Part shown: piece by piece, positions 52,200 to 61,529 of the stretch
Position numbering within the stretch: the stretch's first letter is position 1
Layout: every line of letters starts with the position of its first letter
DNA from: Idiomarina seosinensis_A
GTDB lineage: Bacteria; Pseudomonadota; Gammaproteobacteria; Enterobacterales; Alteromonadaceae
DNA: 64,000 bases
Assembly: GCF_044797955.1 (NCBI RefSeq)
Contig: NZ_CP085211.1
Coordinates: forward strand, 1,364,001 to 1,428,000
Direction: 5' to 3'
Notes under the pieces: model-generated
The model's database searches: none
Told to the model about the DNA's origin: nothing
Seen by the model: the letters and a program-made list of their open reading frames with translations, nothing else
Made by a program: the position numbers and the translations under genes

Positions 52200-53324
52200 T
52201 TATCGTTCATCAATTGCCGGAACAGGACGAGCGTCAGGGCCTGTGTAATCCGCAGAAGGACGGATGATACGATTATTCTGGCGCTGTTCTTTAACATGAG
52301 CAGTCCAGCCCGTAACCCGTGACATCACAAAGATAGGGGTAAAGAGCTTGGTTGGAATCCCCATATAATTGTAGGCTGAAGCATGGAAAAAGTCGGCGTT
52401 AGGAAACAGCTTTTTCTCGCGCCACATAACTTCTTCGCAGCGTTCAGAGACATCATATAAACGGCTGTCACCGACTTGCTCAGCCAGTTTTTTAGACCAG
52501 GCTTTAATGATGTCGTTACGCGGATCGAACTCACGATAAATCGCATGGCCGAAGCCCATGATTTTCTCTTTGCGTTCCAGCATGCCCATCAGCTTTTGCT
52601 CGGCATCTTCGGCATCTTTCATGTCTTCGATCAGTTCCATTGCAGCTTCATTGGCACCGCCATGTAATGGACCGCGCAAAGAACCAATGGCACCAGTTAC
52701 ACACGAGTGAATGTCTGATAGTGTCGAGGCACAGACTCTGGCGGTAAAGGTCGAGGCATTAAACTCATGCTCAGCATATAGAATCAGCGATGTATTCATC
52801 ACGTCGGCATGCAGTTTCGACGGTGACTCGTCATGTAACAAACGTAAAAAGTGAGCGCCGATAGACTCTTCTTCTGAATCGGTGTCAATACGCACACCGT
52901 CGTGAGTAAAGCGATACCAGTACAACACCATGCCCGGGAAAGTCGCCAGCAGCCGCTCGATGTGATCGTCCGCTTCGTCAAAACTGCTTTCGGTTTCAAG
53001 GTTACCGAGCATTGAACAGCCGGTTCGCATCACGTCCATAGGATGAGCACTTTGTGGGATGCGCTCCAGCACATCTTTAACTTCCTGTGGCAGCGTACGC
53101 AACGTTTTCAGGCGCTTGCGATATTCATCCAGTTGCGCCTGATCAGGTAACTCGCCCTTGGCCAGCAAGTAAGCCACTTCTTCAAAGGTAACTTTTTCTG
53201 CCAGCTCTTTAATATCGTAACCCCGATAGGTCAGTCCTGATCCGGATTTGCCCACAGTACAAAGTGCAGTTTCGCCAGCTGACTGACCACGCAGGCCAGC
53301 ACCAGTTAATTTTTTATCAGCCAT
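52200..53324 (-). CDS. prpC: 2-methylcitrate synthase PrpC
   Basis: About 374 residues from the ATG at 53324 (MADKKLTGAGLRGQSAG). That start is chosen because GGGAAA lies at proper distance and family proteins begin here; the longer frame from 53369 would overlap prpB. Citrate-synthase-type catalytic residues are in LRGPLHGGANEAAMEL (His), MGFGHAIYREFDPR (His) and PNADFFHASAYNYMGIP (Asp). It condenses propionyl-CoA with oxaloacetate, the first committed step of propionate catabolism. The gap to prpB is 10 bases. Confidence 0.95.
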   Translation of the reverse strand: MADKKLTGAGLRGQSAGETALCTVGKSGSGLTYRGYDIKELAEKVTFEEVAYLLAKGELPDQAQLDEYRKRLKTLRTLPQEVKDVLERIPQSAHPMDVMRTGCSMLGNLETESSFDEADDHIERLLATFPGMVLYWYRFTHDGVRIDTDSEEESIGAHFLRLLHDESPSKLHADVMNTSLILYAEHEFNASTFTARVCASTLSDIHSCVTGAIGSLRGPLHGGANEAAMELIEDMKDAEDAEQKLMGMLERKEKIMGFGHAIYREFDPRNDIIKAWSKKLAEQVGDSRLYDVSERCEEVMWREKKLFPNADFFHASAYNYMGIPTKLFTPIFVMSRVTGWTAHVKEQRQNNRIIRPSADYTGPDARPVPAIDER

Positions 53325-53334
53325 AATTGTTTCC

Positions 53335-54213
53335 CTATTTCTTGAATAATTGATCGAGCTTTTGTTCAAAGTCGTGGTAATTTAAAAAGTCGTACAGTTC
53401 GGCGCGCGTTTGCATCTCGTCGATCACCGCTTTTTGGTCGCCGTCTTCTAAAATATGATTGTAGACATTAAGTGCTGCTTTATTCATCGCACGAAAAGCA
53501 CTTAATGGGTAAAGCACAATATCAACTCCTACGGCAGCCAACTCATCCTTATTAAATAAGGGCGTTGCGCCAAATTCAGTGATATTTGCCAGGACCGGTA
53601 CATTTAACGCATTGCTGAAGGCCTGATACTGTTCGAGGGTGTGTACGGCCTCTGCGAAAATTGCATCGGCACCGGCATCAACACAAGCTTGCGCCCGCTC
53701 AATGGCAGCTTCCAGACCCTGTTGCTGCAAAGCATCGGTACGAGCCATTATAAGAAACTGGTCATCGATACGGGCATCTACCGCCGCCTTTACCCGATCA
53801 ACCATTTCCGCCTGGGTGACAATTTCTTTATTTGGCCGGTGGCCACAGCGCTTTTGCGCTACCTGATCCTCTATATGCATACCGGCGGCGCCGGAACGGG
53901 TCATCTCTTTTACTGTGCGGGCAATATTAAAGGCGCCCCCCCAGCCCGTATCAGCGTCCACCAACAGCGGCAAATCACTGGCGCCGGTAATGCGGCGAAT
54001 ATCTTCACAAACATCGTTGAGTGATGTCATACCCAGGTCAGGCAGGCCAAACGAGGCATTCGCCACTCCGGCACCTGAAAGGTAAAGCGCCTTGTGCCCA
54101 ACTTTTTCGGCCATCATCGCCGTATAGGCATTAATTGTACCAACAATCTGCAACGGATTTTCGGTGGTAATGGCTTGGCGCAGTTTAGCGCCGGGACTGT
54201 GCAAATGACTCAT
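53335..54213 (-). CDS. prpB: Methylisocitrate lyase PrpB
   Basis: 292 residues of the PEP-mutase/isocitrate-lyase superfamily. Key motifs: SGAGVANASFGLPDLGMTSL, PLLVDADTGWGGAFNIART (metal-binding Asp), HIEDQVAQKRCGHRPNKE, with the K(R)CGH catalytic cysteine, and FLIMARTDALQQQGLEAAIERA. It cleaves 2-methylisocitrate to pyruvate and succinate. First enzyme gene of the operon; its ATG overlaps the end of the GntR regulator gene by four bases. Confidence 0.95.
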   Translation of the reverse strand: MSHLHSPGAKLRQAITTENPLQIVGTINAYTAMMAEKVGHKALYLSGAGVANASFGLPDLGMTSLNDVCEDIRRITGASDLPLLVDADTGWGGAFNIARTVKEMTRSGAAGMHIEDQVAQKRCGHRPNKEIVTQAEMVDRVKAAVDARIDDQFLIMARTDALQQQGLEAAIERAQACVDAGADAIFAEAVHTLEQYQAFSNALNVPVLANITEFGATPLFNKDELAAVGVDIVLYPLSAFRAMNKAALNVYNHILEDGDQKAVIDEMQTRAELYDFLNYHDFEQKLDQLFKK

Positions 54214-54908
54214 AATAGTTCCTTTTGTGTGGCTAGTTTACGTTCAATATTCTTACGTGAAGCACTAATGTGACGGCGCATCAGAAGATCCGCCAGCTCG
54301 CCGTCCCGATTAGCTATCGCGTTAATAATCGCTTTGTGTTCATCAAAAGCGTGCGATACACGCGGGCCGTTCATCCCCAGCTGGACCCGGTACATCCGTA
54401 CTAAAAAGTACAGTTCGTCGCACAGCATGTTAATTAAATAAGGGTTTTTACTGGCCAGGATAATGCGGTAATGAAAATCCACATCGCCGGCTTCCTGGTA
54501 ATAGCTTTCGCCCTCTCGCACCCGCTGCTGGTGCAAATGATCATCCAGCAATCTGGCCAACGCCTCAATTTCACTATCTGCCATACGTTCCGCTGCCAAC
54601 CGACAGGCTAAACCTTCCAGCTCTTCCCGTATTTGATACAATGCTAACAAACCTTCCCGGGTTAAGGTGACAACCCTTGCCCCAGCGTTCGGGATGCGCT
54701 GAACCAGATGACAGCGCTCTAACCGGGCAAGTGCCTCGCGCAATGGCGCGCGGCTGACATTAAATTGCTTAGCAAGCCCGGTTTCACTGATTTTACTGCC
54801 CGGAGAAATATCTCCCTCGACAATAGCCTGCTGGATCGCCCTGAGTACCCGATCAGCAGAGGTTACCGGAGACGGTCCAGTTAGTTGTACTTCATAAGCG
54901 CTATGCAT
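54210..54908 (-). CDS. GntR-family (FCD) regulator of the propionate operon
   Basis: 232 residues. The N-terminal winged HTH (about 20-85; SETGLAKQFNVSRAPLREALARLERCHLVQRIPNAGARVV) is followed by an all-helical FCD ligand domain (about 95-225; LYQIREELEGLACRLAAERM, VDFHYRIILASKNPYLINML, HKAIINAIANRDGELADLLMRRHI). It is the first gene of the operon and is translationally coupled to prpB. It probably represses the operon and responds to a methylcitrate-cycle intermediate, as do the GntR-type propionate regulators known from Shewanella. Two ATTGTCGACAAT-type palindromes upstream are its likely binding sites. This differs from enterobacteria, which use the sigma54 activator PrpR. Confidence 0.9.
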   Translation of the reverse strand: MHSAYEVQLTGPSPVTSADRVLRAIQQAIVEGDISPGSKISETGLAKQFNVSRAPLREALARLERCHLVQRIPNAGARVVTLTREGLLALYQIREELEGLACRLAAERMADSEIEALARLLDDHLHQQRVREGESYYQEAGDVDFHYRIILASKNPYLINMLCDELYFLVRMYRVQLGMNGPRVSHAFDEHKAIINAIANRDGELADLLMRRHISASRKNIERKLATQKELL

Positions 54909-54926
54909 TAACCCAAACGACCTTTT

Positions 54927-54938
54927 GGTGTCGACAAT
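54927..54938. promoter_or_regulatory. Probable GntR operator, promoter-proximal copy
   Basis: GGTGTCGACAAT matches the perfect distal palindrome at 10 of 12 positions, with the central TGTCGACA intact. It lies 19-30 bases ahead of the regulator ATG, where bound protein would block transcription or elongation. Confidence 0.7.
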
Positions 54939-54988
54939 ATTAACACCCTACTTGTTAAATACTAATTAATCAATATCATTCACGTTAT

Positions 54989-55000
54989 ATTGTCGACAAT
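54989..55000. promoter_or_regulatory. Probable GntR operator, perfect palindrome
   Basis: ATTGTCGACAAT is a perfect 12-bp palindrome. Its centre is 62 bp (about six helical turns) from the centre of the proximal copy. The 288-base gap between the divergent gntR and POT genes holds these two sites, AT-rich promoter-like DNA, and nothing else that I recognise. Confidence 0.75.
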
Positions 55001-55196
55001 CCAAGACAGGTCGCTTGCTTACTGATTTACCTCTGTTAGTCACCCGGCAATCCAAAAAGCCGCAAATTCATCGTTTTCGGTTCCATTATTTGGCCACCGC
55101 TAGTAAAGTAAGGCCACTTTTTTCGGCTCCTGTCTTTGCCGGAAGGTGTCGCACAATCTAACTCTTTGATGTTAAATAACAAATTGGATAAAAAGA

Positions 55197-56741
55197 ATGG
55201 ATCCTAAAAATATCGTCGATAAAGACGCCAGCTTCTTTGGTCAGCCCGGCGGCTTACAAACGCTGTTCTTTACCGAAATGTGGGAACGCATGAGCTATTA
55301 TGGCATGCGGGCCTTGTTGGTGTTATTTATGACCGCCAGCTTACAAGAAGGAGGCCTGGCGTTAACAGTTGCCTCGGCAACTGCGATTTATGGCCTGTAC
55401 ACCGGAGCAGTTTACTTTATGGGATTGCCCGGCGGCTGGATTGCTGACCGACTATTGGGTGGGCAACGTGCCACCTGGTATGGCGGTATCGTTATTATGC
55501 TGGGCCATATTGTGCTGGCGATCCCCACCGAAGCCAGTTTCTTTATCGGTATGATCCTGGTGGTACTGGGAACCGGGTTGTTAAAACCCAATATTACCGC
55601 GATGGTCGGACAGCTTTATGGTCCCAACGATGATCGCCGGGACGGTGGCTATACTCTTTACTACATGGGTATTAATATCGGTTCGATTATTGGTTATATC
55701 GTTACCGGTTATCTACAAACCAACGCCGGTTATCACTGGGGTTTTGGTGCCGCCGCAGTAGGCATGGCATTTGGTCTGATTCAGTATCGTATGACCTTAC
55801 CCAAGCTTAAAGGGGTGGGCCAGGAGCCGCCTAAACCCTTAAGTCCGGTTAGTGCAAAACGCAGCTGGATGGTCATCTGGAGCTTATTAATCGGATTGGG
55901 CGTATTTACTTTCCTGGCTTTAACCGATGTCGTTATCATCGACCCTACCCTAATTGCCGGTAATGTCGCGATTGCTTTTACGGTCATATTCTTTGCTTAC
56001 TATCTGTCAATTTTCCTGTTTGGCAAATTAACGAAATCAGAAATGAAGCGTCTTGGTGCCTTATTTCTGGTCTGCATTGCGTCAACGATGTTCTGGGCTG
56101 GTTTTGAGCAGGCCGGCTCGTCTTTTAACCTGTTTGCGCGTGATCTGACTGACCGTATGGTCGGTGGTTTTGAAATTCCAACGACCTGGTTCCAGTCCCT
56201 TAACTCCATTTTTCTGGTTGCCTTGTCGCCTTTTTTTGCCGCTCTGTGGATTAATCTGAGTAAGCGTATGATCAACCCCTCCTATGGCTTTAAAAGCGCC
56301 CTGGGGTTAATCATTATGGCAACCGGCTTTGTGGTTATGTTCTTTGCGTCGCAGGCCGCTGCCAGCGGTTTAAAAGTCGCCCCTTACTGGTTGGTTGCCG
56401 TTTATTTCATCCATACCGTGGGTGAGCTTTGTCTAAGTCCGGTTGCACTCAGTGCCGTTAGTAAGCTGTCGCCAAGACGCATGGCCGGACAAATGATGGG
56501 AGTCTTCGTACTGACCTACTCCATCGGTAATGTGGTTGCCGGCTTGCTGGCTGGCGGACTGGATCCAAATAACCCGTCTGCTATGCCCGAGCTCTACTGG
56601 ACCATCTTCCTGTTTGGTGTGACCGGCGGCGGTATCGTTTTTGTACTGGCGTTATTTACCCGCAAATGGGAAAAATTGGCGGAGGAAGACGACCATCCGG
56701 GCGCCATCATCGATGCGAATGAGCCGGTAGGAAAGCCCTAA
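55197..56741 (+). CDS. POT-family proton-dependent oligopeptide transporter
   Basis: 514 residues with about 14 membrane helices. The family's proton-coupling motif is seen as FFTEMWERMSYYGMRALLVLFM (ExxERxxYY). The second signature, GGWIADRLLGGQRATWYGGIVIMLGH, and GTGLLKPNITAMVGQLY with YTLYYMGINIGSIIGYIVTGYL (PTR2 signature) are all clear. It imports di- and tripeptides with protons, fitting an organism that lives on peptides and amino acids. Single gene, ended by a strong terminator. Confidence 0.95.
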   Translation: MDPKNIVDKDASFFGQPGGLQTLFFTEMWERMSYYGMRALLVLFMTASLQEGGLALTVASATAIYGLYTGAVYFMGLPGGWIADRLLGGQRATWYGGIVIMLGHIVLAIPTEASFFIGMILVVLGTGLLKPNITAMVGQLYGPNDDRRDGGYTLYYMGINIGSIIGYIVTGYLQTNAGYHWGFGAAAVGMAFGLIQYRMTLPKLKGVGQEPPKPLSPVSAKRSWMVIWSLLIGLGVFTFLALTDVVIIDPTLIAGNVAIAFTVIFFAYYLSIFLFGKLTKSEMKRLGALFLVCIASTMFWAGFEQAGSSFNLFARDLTDRMVGGFEIPTTWFQSLNSIFLVALSPFFAALWINLSKRMINPSYGFKSALGLIIMATGFVVMFFASQAAASGLKVAPYWLVAVYFIHTVGELCLSPVALSAVSKLSPRRMAGQMMGVFVLTYSIGNVVAGLLAGGLDPNNPSAMPELYWTIFLFGVTGGGIVFVLALFTRKWEKLAEEDDHPGAIIDANEPVGKP

Positions 56742-56774
56742 GTAGGATTTCTCCGGCTGTACAGCTCATAATGC

Positions 56775-56803
56775 AAAAAGGGACCTGGTGAGGTCCCTTT
56801 TTT
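56775..56803. terminator. Bidirectional rho-independent terminator
   Basis: AAAAAGGGACC-TGGTGA-GGTCCCTTTTTT: an 11-bp stem with six-base loop and T-runs on exit from both strands, between the convergent POT transporter and TPR-oxygenase genes. Confidence 0.93.
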
Positions 56804-56818
56804 AATCGCTAAACCTTA

Positions 56819-58627
56819 TCAGGACGGCATAATATCGCAGGGAATAGTCAGGCGCTCTTCGTCACTATCAAAAGGTACCGTGCCATGCCAACTGTAGCTG
56901 GGGAAAATTACGCACATACCGGGCTTAGGACAAACTGCCAGATCAACTGTTTCGCGCTCACCGAGGTCTAATGAAGTTTGACCAAAACGGATCCAGCCCT
57001 TTTGCTCAGTATCATCCTCGTGCACTTGCTGCGGTATGCTCAAATAGGTACAAAGGGATAACCACCCTTGCGGATGAACATGGTTGGTATGGAACCCTTC
57101 TTTAAATAGCTTAACCGACCAGCTGCCGCTAAAGTGATAGCCACTACTTAACCGCGCCGTAACCGGATGCCGGCTATCAGCCGGCAACTGCTCCAGGTAA
57201 TCGTCAATAAACTGCTGTAAGCTTTGTTTATAGGCCTGAATGACAGGATCCTGTATCGTCAATAATGAACCGACCGTCTGCGTCCCTTTACGGACTGATT
57301 GATCCAGTGGCTGGTGTTCGGTTTGGTGCAGCTGCTGGATTCGCTTTACCAGCAGCGGCCAGAATTGTTGTAATGACTCATAACCCGGCGGGGTCGGTAA
57401 CATGCCCACTTTAACAAGACTCTGGTAGTTATTAAGTTCAGCGGCTTTTTCCGCTTCGCCACTTAACTTCCAGCATAAGCCTTTAAAGGCATGGACTTCC
57501 TGGTCCAACGGCTGGTTTTCATGAGCCCGGTCTAACAGCTGAAAGGCTTCATCATAGCGCTGCTGCCTGAGCAATACATTAGCCTTATCAATTAAGTAAC
57601 GCGGATGTCTTGGCTGTTGCTGTAAAGCGCGGTCGAATAGCTCAGCTGCCTGCTCTATATTACCGTCACGCAGCAGCTCGGTACCTTGTAAATGCAGCAA
57701 GCTGTGTACCGGCCCAAAGCGCTGGATAAATTGCGACAGTAACGCCTGTGCCTGCGGCCGGCGTTCAGCGCGCAATAAATGCGATAAGTATGAATAAGCC
57801 AGCGCCAGCGAATCCGGCTGCCGTTCCAGTGCCTTTGTAAAGGATGTTAAAAACTGCTCCTGCGGCCCGTGCTCCCAAAACAGTTTATTCAGGGCCTCGT
57901 GAGCTGGTACTAAGTCATTTTTTAATTCAATCGCCTGCTCCATATGCTGCCGGGCTACTTGCAGCTGCCCCTGGTCATAAGCAAGGCATCCCAGCTGGAA
58001 TTGACGCTGGGGTTCATCGATAAGGCCTGTTAGGCCTTCCATAATCTTTTGCGCGTCTGCAGTGCGGCCAGTAAAGCGATTAAGCAAGGCATCGTTAAAT
58101 TGTAAAGTGGGTTCATCAGGCCAACGCTCTAACGAGGTCTTTAAGGTCTCTGCGGCTTTATCAAACTGCTTATAATCCAGTTCCGCACGGCTTTTCAGAA
58201 TCGCAGCCTTTAAAAAATCCGGCTTTAACGCCAGCGCTTTTGCTGCCGCGTGGCTGGCAGCTAAGTAATCCCCCGACTGGTAATGCAATGAGGCGAGATT
58301 GTACCAGGCATCAAGCAAATCAGGATTTAACTGTAAAGCCTTTAAATAGGATTGTCTGGCGCCGCGTAACTGCTGACTGGCCTGCAAAAAATTAGCAAAA
58401 TTTGATAACACGCTTGGCTGCTTAGGATTGATTTCTAAACTGCGCTGAAAGTACTCATAGGCTTTTTCGGGCGCTTTTTGTTTACTGGCCAGAGCGAGTA
58501 AATGCAGAATATCCGGGTGTTCCGGGGACTGCTGGTTGAGTTTTTGAGCGATTTGCTGCGCCTGATCAAACTGCTGTTGCTGCAATGCTCTTACGGCTTG
58601 TTGAAACTGCTGGGCTAATTCGGACAT
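56819..58627 (-). CDS. TPR-repeat protein with C-terminal 2OG-Fe(II) oxygenase domain
   Basis: 602 residues. The first about 400 residues are tandem TPR-type repeats (for example ALASKQKAPEKAYEYFQRSLEINPKQPSVLSNFANFL, PDLLDAWYNLASLHYQSGDYLAASHAAAKALALKP). The C-terminal about 120 residues carry a double-stranded beta-helix oxygenase signature: FHTNHVHPQGWLSLCTYLSIP with the first iron histidines, and SYSWHGTVPFDSDEERLTIPCDI with the distal His and an Arg for 2-oxoglutarate. This resembles the bacterial putative 2OG-Fe(II) oxygenase family (2OG-FeII_Oxy_5). The substrate is unknown; TPRs suggest a protein or peptide target. It has no signal peptide and is monocistronic. Confidence 0.87.
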   Translation of the reverse strand: MSELAQQFQQAVRALQQQQFDQAQQIAQKLNQQSPEHPDILHLLALASKQKAPEKAYEYFQRSLEINPKQPSVLSNFANFLQASQQLRGARQSYLKALQLNPDLLDAWYNLASLHYQSGDYLAASHAAAKALALKPDFLKAAILKSRAELDYKQFDKAAETLKTSLERWPDEPTLQFNDALLNRFTGRTADAQKIMEGLTGLIDEPQRQFQLGCLAYDQGQLQVARQHMEQAIELKNDLVPAHEALNKLFWEHGPQEQFLTSFTKALERQPDSLALAYSYLSHLLRAERRPQAQALLSQFIQRFGPVHSLLHLQGTELLRDGNIEQAAELFDRALQQQPRHPRYLIDKANVLLRQQRYDEAFQLLDRAHENQPLDQEVHAFKGLCWKLSGEAEKAAELNNYQSLVKVGMLPTPPGYESLQQFWPLLVKRIQQLHQTEHQPLDQSVRKGTQTVGSLLTIQDPVIQAYKQSLQQFIDDYLEQLPADSRHPVTARLSSGYHFSGSWSVKLFKEGFHTNHVHPQGWLSLCTYLSIPQQVHEDDTEQKGWIRFGQTSLDLGERETVDLAVCPKPGMCVIFPSYSWHGTVPFDSDEERLTIPCDIMPS

Positions 58628-58701
58628 AAGTGATTCTTAACGATTTTTTGACAACAAATTAACCTTACCACAAGTTAAGCGGTCAGTGATATCGCCAATA
58701 A

Positions 58702-58725
58702 AAAAGCAGCCCTGAGGCTGCTTTT
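58702..58725 (-). terminator. Rho-independent terminator of the isocitrate dehydrogenase gene
   Basis: AAAAGCAGCC-CTGA-GGCTGCTTTT forms a perfect 10-bp stem. On the minus strand it is followed by TTTTTATTGG, 26 bases past the stop codon. Confidence 0.9.
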
Positions 58726-58750
58726 GTTAATCCGCCGGTGTCGGCAACTG

Positions 58751-60976
58751 TTATAAACTTGCTAAGGTTTCATTCAGCAGCTGACAGGGACGCATGGCCG
58801 CGGAGACTTTATCAGTATCCGGCTGGTAATAGCCACCGATATCCACTTTGACGCCCTGAATGTCATTCAGTTCGTTAACAATCGCCTGCTCGTTATCAGC
58901 AAACTGCTGGAACAGCTTGGCAAAGCGATCTTTTAAGCCGCTGTCCTCTTCCTGGTTCGCCAAAGCTTCTGCCCAGTACATGGCCAGATAAAAATGTGAA
59001 CCACGATTATCCAGCTCACCTACTTTGCGTGATGGCGATTTATTTTGCTCCAGAAATTTTGCGTTTGCTTTATCCAGGCTGTCCGCCAGTAATTGCGCAC
59101 GCTTATTATCAAAAGTCCGGCTTAAGTGCTCTAATGAAGCTGCCAACGCAAGAAACTCGCCCAGCGAATCCCAGCGCAGGTGGTTTTCTTCCACAAATTG
59201 CTGCACGTGCTTAGGCGCCGAGCCGCCGGCTCCGGTTTCAAACAATCCGCCACCGTTCATCAACGGCACAATTGACAACATCTTCGCCGAGGTTCCCAGT
59301 TCCAGAATAGGGAAAAGGTCGGTTAAGTAGTCCCGTAACACATTACCGGTAACCGAAATGGTATCTTTGCCTTCTTTAACGCGCTGCAAAGTGTGTCGTG
59401 TCGCTTCAACAGGGGCCATAATAGAGATGTCCAGCCCTTGCGTGTCGTGCTCGCTAAGATAGTGCTTAACCTTTTCAATCAACTGAGCATCATGGGCACG
59501 ATTACTGTCTAACCAGAACACCGCCGGCATGCCACTTAAGCGCGAACGATTAACTGCTAATTTAACCCAGTCACGAATCGGCTCGTCTTTGACCTGGCAC
59601 ATGCGCCAAATGTCGCCCTTTCCTACGGTATGTTCAAATACCACATCGCCCGCCTGATTAAACACTTTAACAACACCGTCGGCAGGGATTTCGAAGGTTT
59701 TATCATGGGAACCATATTCTTCAGCTTTCTTAGCCATCAGGCCGACATTAGGTACAGTACCCATAGTAGCTGGATCAAAGGCGCCGTTCTCGCGACAAAA
59801 TTCGATGGTTTCCTGATAAACACCCGCGTAACAACGGTCAGGAATCATCGCTTTGGCGTCTTTTTGGCCACCTTCTGTATCCCACATTTTGCCAGAGTCG
59901 CGGATCATCGCGGGCATCGAGGCATCAATAATAATATCACTGGGAACATGCAGGTTGGTAATGCCTTTGTCGGAATTGACCATTGCTAATTCTGGCTGTT
60001 TGGCATACACACTGTTCAGCTCAGACTCAATCGCATCACGCTCTTCGGGCGTCAGTTTGTCCAGTTTATTGTAAAGGTCACCAATGCCGTTATTCGGATC
60101 AAAGCCAATCTGATTCATCAGGTCAGCATGTTTTTCCAGCACATCTTTGTAATAAACACGCACCGCATGACCAAACATGATCGGGTCAGAAACTTTCATC
60201 ATGGTGGCTTTTAAGTGCAGTGACAACAGTATGCCCTGCTCTTTGGCTGCAGCAGTTTCTTTTTCAAAAAATGCCTGTAAGTGTTTTTTGCTCATTACAG
60301 CAGCATCGACTACTTCACCCGCAAGTACCGGCACAGACTCTTTTAAAACCTGCTGCTTACCAGCGCTTTCAAAAACGATCTTAAAGGTGTCGGCGCTCGC
60401 CGAAGTCATGGATTTTTCGCTACCGTAAAAATCGCCGTCGTTCATATGAGCAACGTGTGATTTCGAATCTTTTGACCACTCGCCCATACGGTGAGGATGC
60501 TTTTTAGCGTAGTTTTTCACAGCACTGGGCGCGCGGCGGTCAGAGTTGCCTTCGCGCAAAACCGGGTTAACCGCACTGCCTTTTACTTTATCGTAGCGAC
60601 TGCGAATATCCTGTTCTTCATCCGTTTGCGGATCAAACGGGTAATCAGGTAACTGGTAGCCTTGTTGTTGTAGTTCTTTAATACAGGCGGTCAGCTGTGG
60701 AATTGACGCGCTGATATTAGGCAATTTGATAATATTGGCTTCGGGTGTTTTGGCCATTTCGCCTAATTCAGCCAGTGCGTCTGACTGTCGCTGCTGCTCA
60801 GTTAAGTAGTCCGGAAACTGCGAAATAATGCGACCCGCCAAGGAGATATCCCGGGTTTCAACTGATACACCGGCTGCTTTGGTAAAGGCTTTGATAACCG
60901 GCAGCAAGGAGTAAGTTGCCAGGCGGGGGGCCTCGTCCGTTTCAGTATAAATAATCTTTGCTTTATCAGTCGACAT
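58751..60976 (-). CDS. icd: Monomeric NADP-dependent isocitrate dehydrogenase
   Basis: 741 residues, the length of the monomeric IDH class rather than the roughly 415-residue dimeric class. Family landmarks include MSTDKAKIIYTETDEAPRLATYSLLPVI, LPNISASIPQLTACIKELQQQGY, NPVLREGNSDRRAPSAVKNYAKKHPHRMG (substrate-binding Ser/Asn/Arg block), and WDSLGEFLALAASLEHL. It oxidises isocitrate to 2-oxoglutarate in the TCA cycle and makes NADPH. Single gene with its own terminator. Confidence 0.96.
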   Translation of the reverse strand: MSTDKAKIIYTETDEAPRLATYSLLPVIKAFTKAAGVSVETRDISLAGRIISQFPDYLTEQQRQSDALAELGEMAKTPEANIIKLPNISASIPQLTACIKELQQQGYQLPDYPFDPQTDEEQDIRSRYDKVKGSAVNPVLREGNSDRRAPSAVKNYAKKHPHRMGEWSKDSKSHVAHMNDGDFYGSEKSMTSASADTFKIVFESAGKQQVLKESVPVLAGEVVDAAVMSKKHLQAFFEKETAAAKEQGILLSLHLKATMMKVSDPIMFGHAVRVYYKDVLEKHADLMNQIGFDPNNGIGDLYNKLDKLTPEERDAIESELNSVYAKQPELAMVNSDKGITNLHVPSDIIIDASMPAMIRDSGKMWDTEGGQKDAKAMIPDRCYAGVYQETIEFCRENGAFDPATMGTVPNVGLMAKKAEEYGSHDKTFEIPADGVVKVFNQAGDVVFEHTVGKGDIWRMCQVKDEPIRDWVKLAVNRSRLSGMPAVFWLDSNRAHDAQLIEKVKHYLSEHDTQGLDISIMAPVEATRHTLQRVKEGKDTISVTGNVLRDYLTDLFPILELGTSAKMLSIVPLMNGGGLFETGAGGSAPKHVQQFVEENHLRWDSLGEFLALAASLEHLSRTFDNKRAQLLADSLDKANAKFLEQNKSPSRKVGELDNRGSHFYLAMYWAEALANQEEDSGLKDRFAKLFQQFADNEQAIVNELNDIQGVKVDIGGYYQPDTDKVSAAMRPCQLLNETLASL

Positions 60977-61050
60977 AGTTTTCCCTATTTATCAGAACAA
61001 AGTGAAAAGGTTTAATCGTTGTACTAGATTATAAAGGTTATCCCGCGTAA

Positions 61051-61491
61051 TTACCATTCGCCGGTATTTTCCATCGACGCCCACGGCTCTTCAGGCGCAA
61101 GGCTCTCGCCCGCTTGCAATAGCTCTATGGAAATATTGTCCGGTGAACGGACAAACGCCATATGCCCATCACGCGGCGGGCGGTTAATAACTACACCATT
61201 ATCCATCAGCTTTTGACAAAACTGGTAGATATTATCGACCTGGTAGGCCAGATGACCAAAGTTGCGGCCACCTTCGTAACTTTCCGGGTCCCAGTTATAC
61301 GTGAGCTCCAATAGTGGTGACTTAGTTGTTTTTGCCTCTTCGCTATCAGCCGGAGCGGCTAAATACACCAGAGTAAAGCGGCCTTTTTCATTTTCCAGCC
61401 GCGAAACCTCGGTTAAACCCAGTAAATCACAATAAAAATGCAGGGATTGCTGAAGATCCTCAACCCTGACCATGGTATGCAAATAACGCAT
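61051..61491 (-). CDS. gloA: Lactoylglutathione lyase (glyoxalase I)-like protein
   Basis: 146 residues from the ATG at 61491, chosen because AGGAGG lies eight bases before it and glyoxalases begin with this M-[RK]-x-LHTM strand; the ATG at 61527 is further upstream without support. The four metal ligands are in place: His in YLHTMVRV, Glu in LLELTYNW, His in FGHLAYQV and Glu in ISIELLQ. It is a short, single-domain enzyme of the GloA type, expected to convert the methylglyoxal-glutathione adduct to S-lactoylglutathione. It is the third gene of an operon with a TPP enzyme and an L-lactate dehydrogenase, so methylglyoxal and lactate handling are linked. Confidence 0.88.
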   Translation of the reverse strand: MRYLHTMVRVEDLQQSLHFYCDLLGLTEVSRLENEKGRFTLVYLAAPADSEEAKTTKSPLLELTYNWDPESYEGGRNFGHLAYQVDNIYQFCQKLMDNGVVINRPPRDGHMAFVRSPDNISIELLQAGESLAPEEPWASMENTGEW

Positions 61492-61529
61492 TGTCTGTGC
61501 CTCCTGTTTAAGGTTCTGAATTTCCAAAA

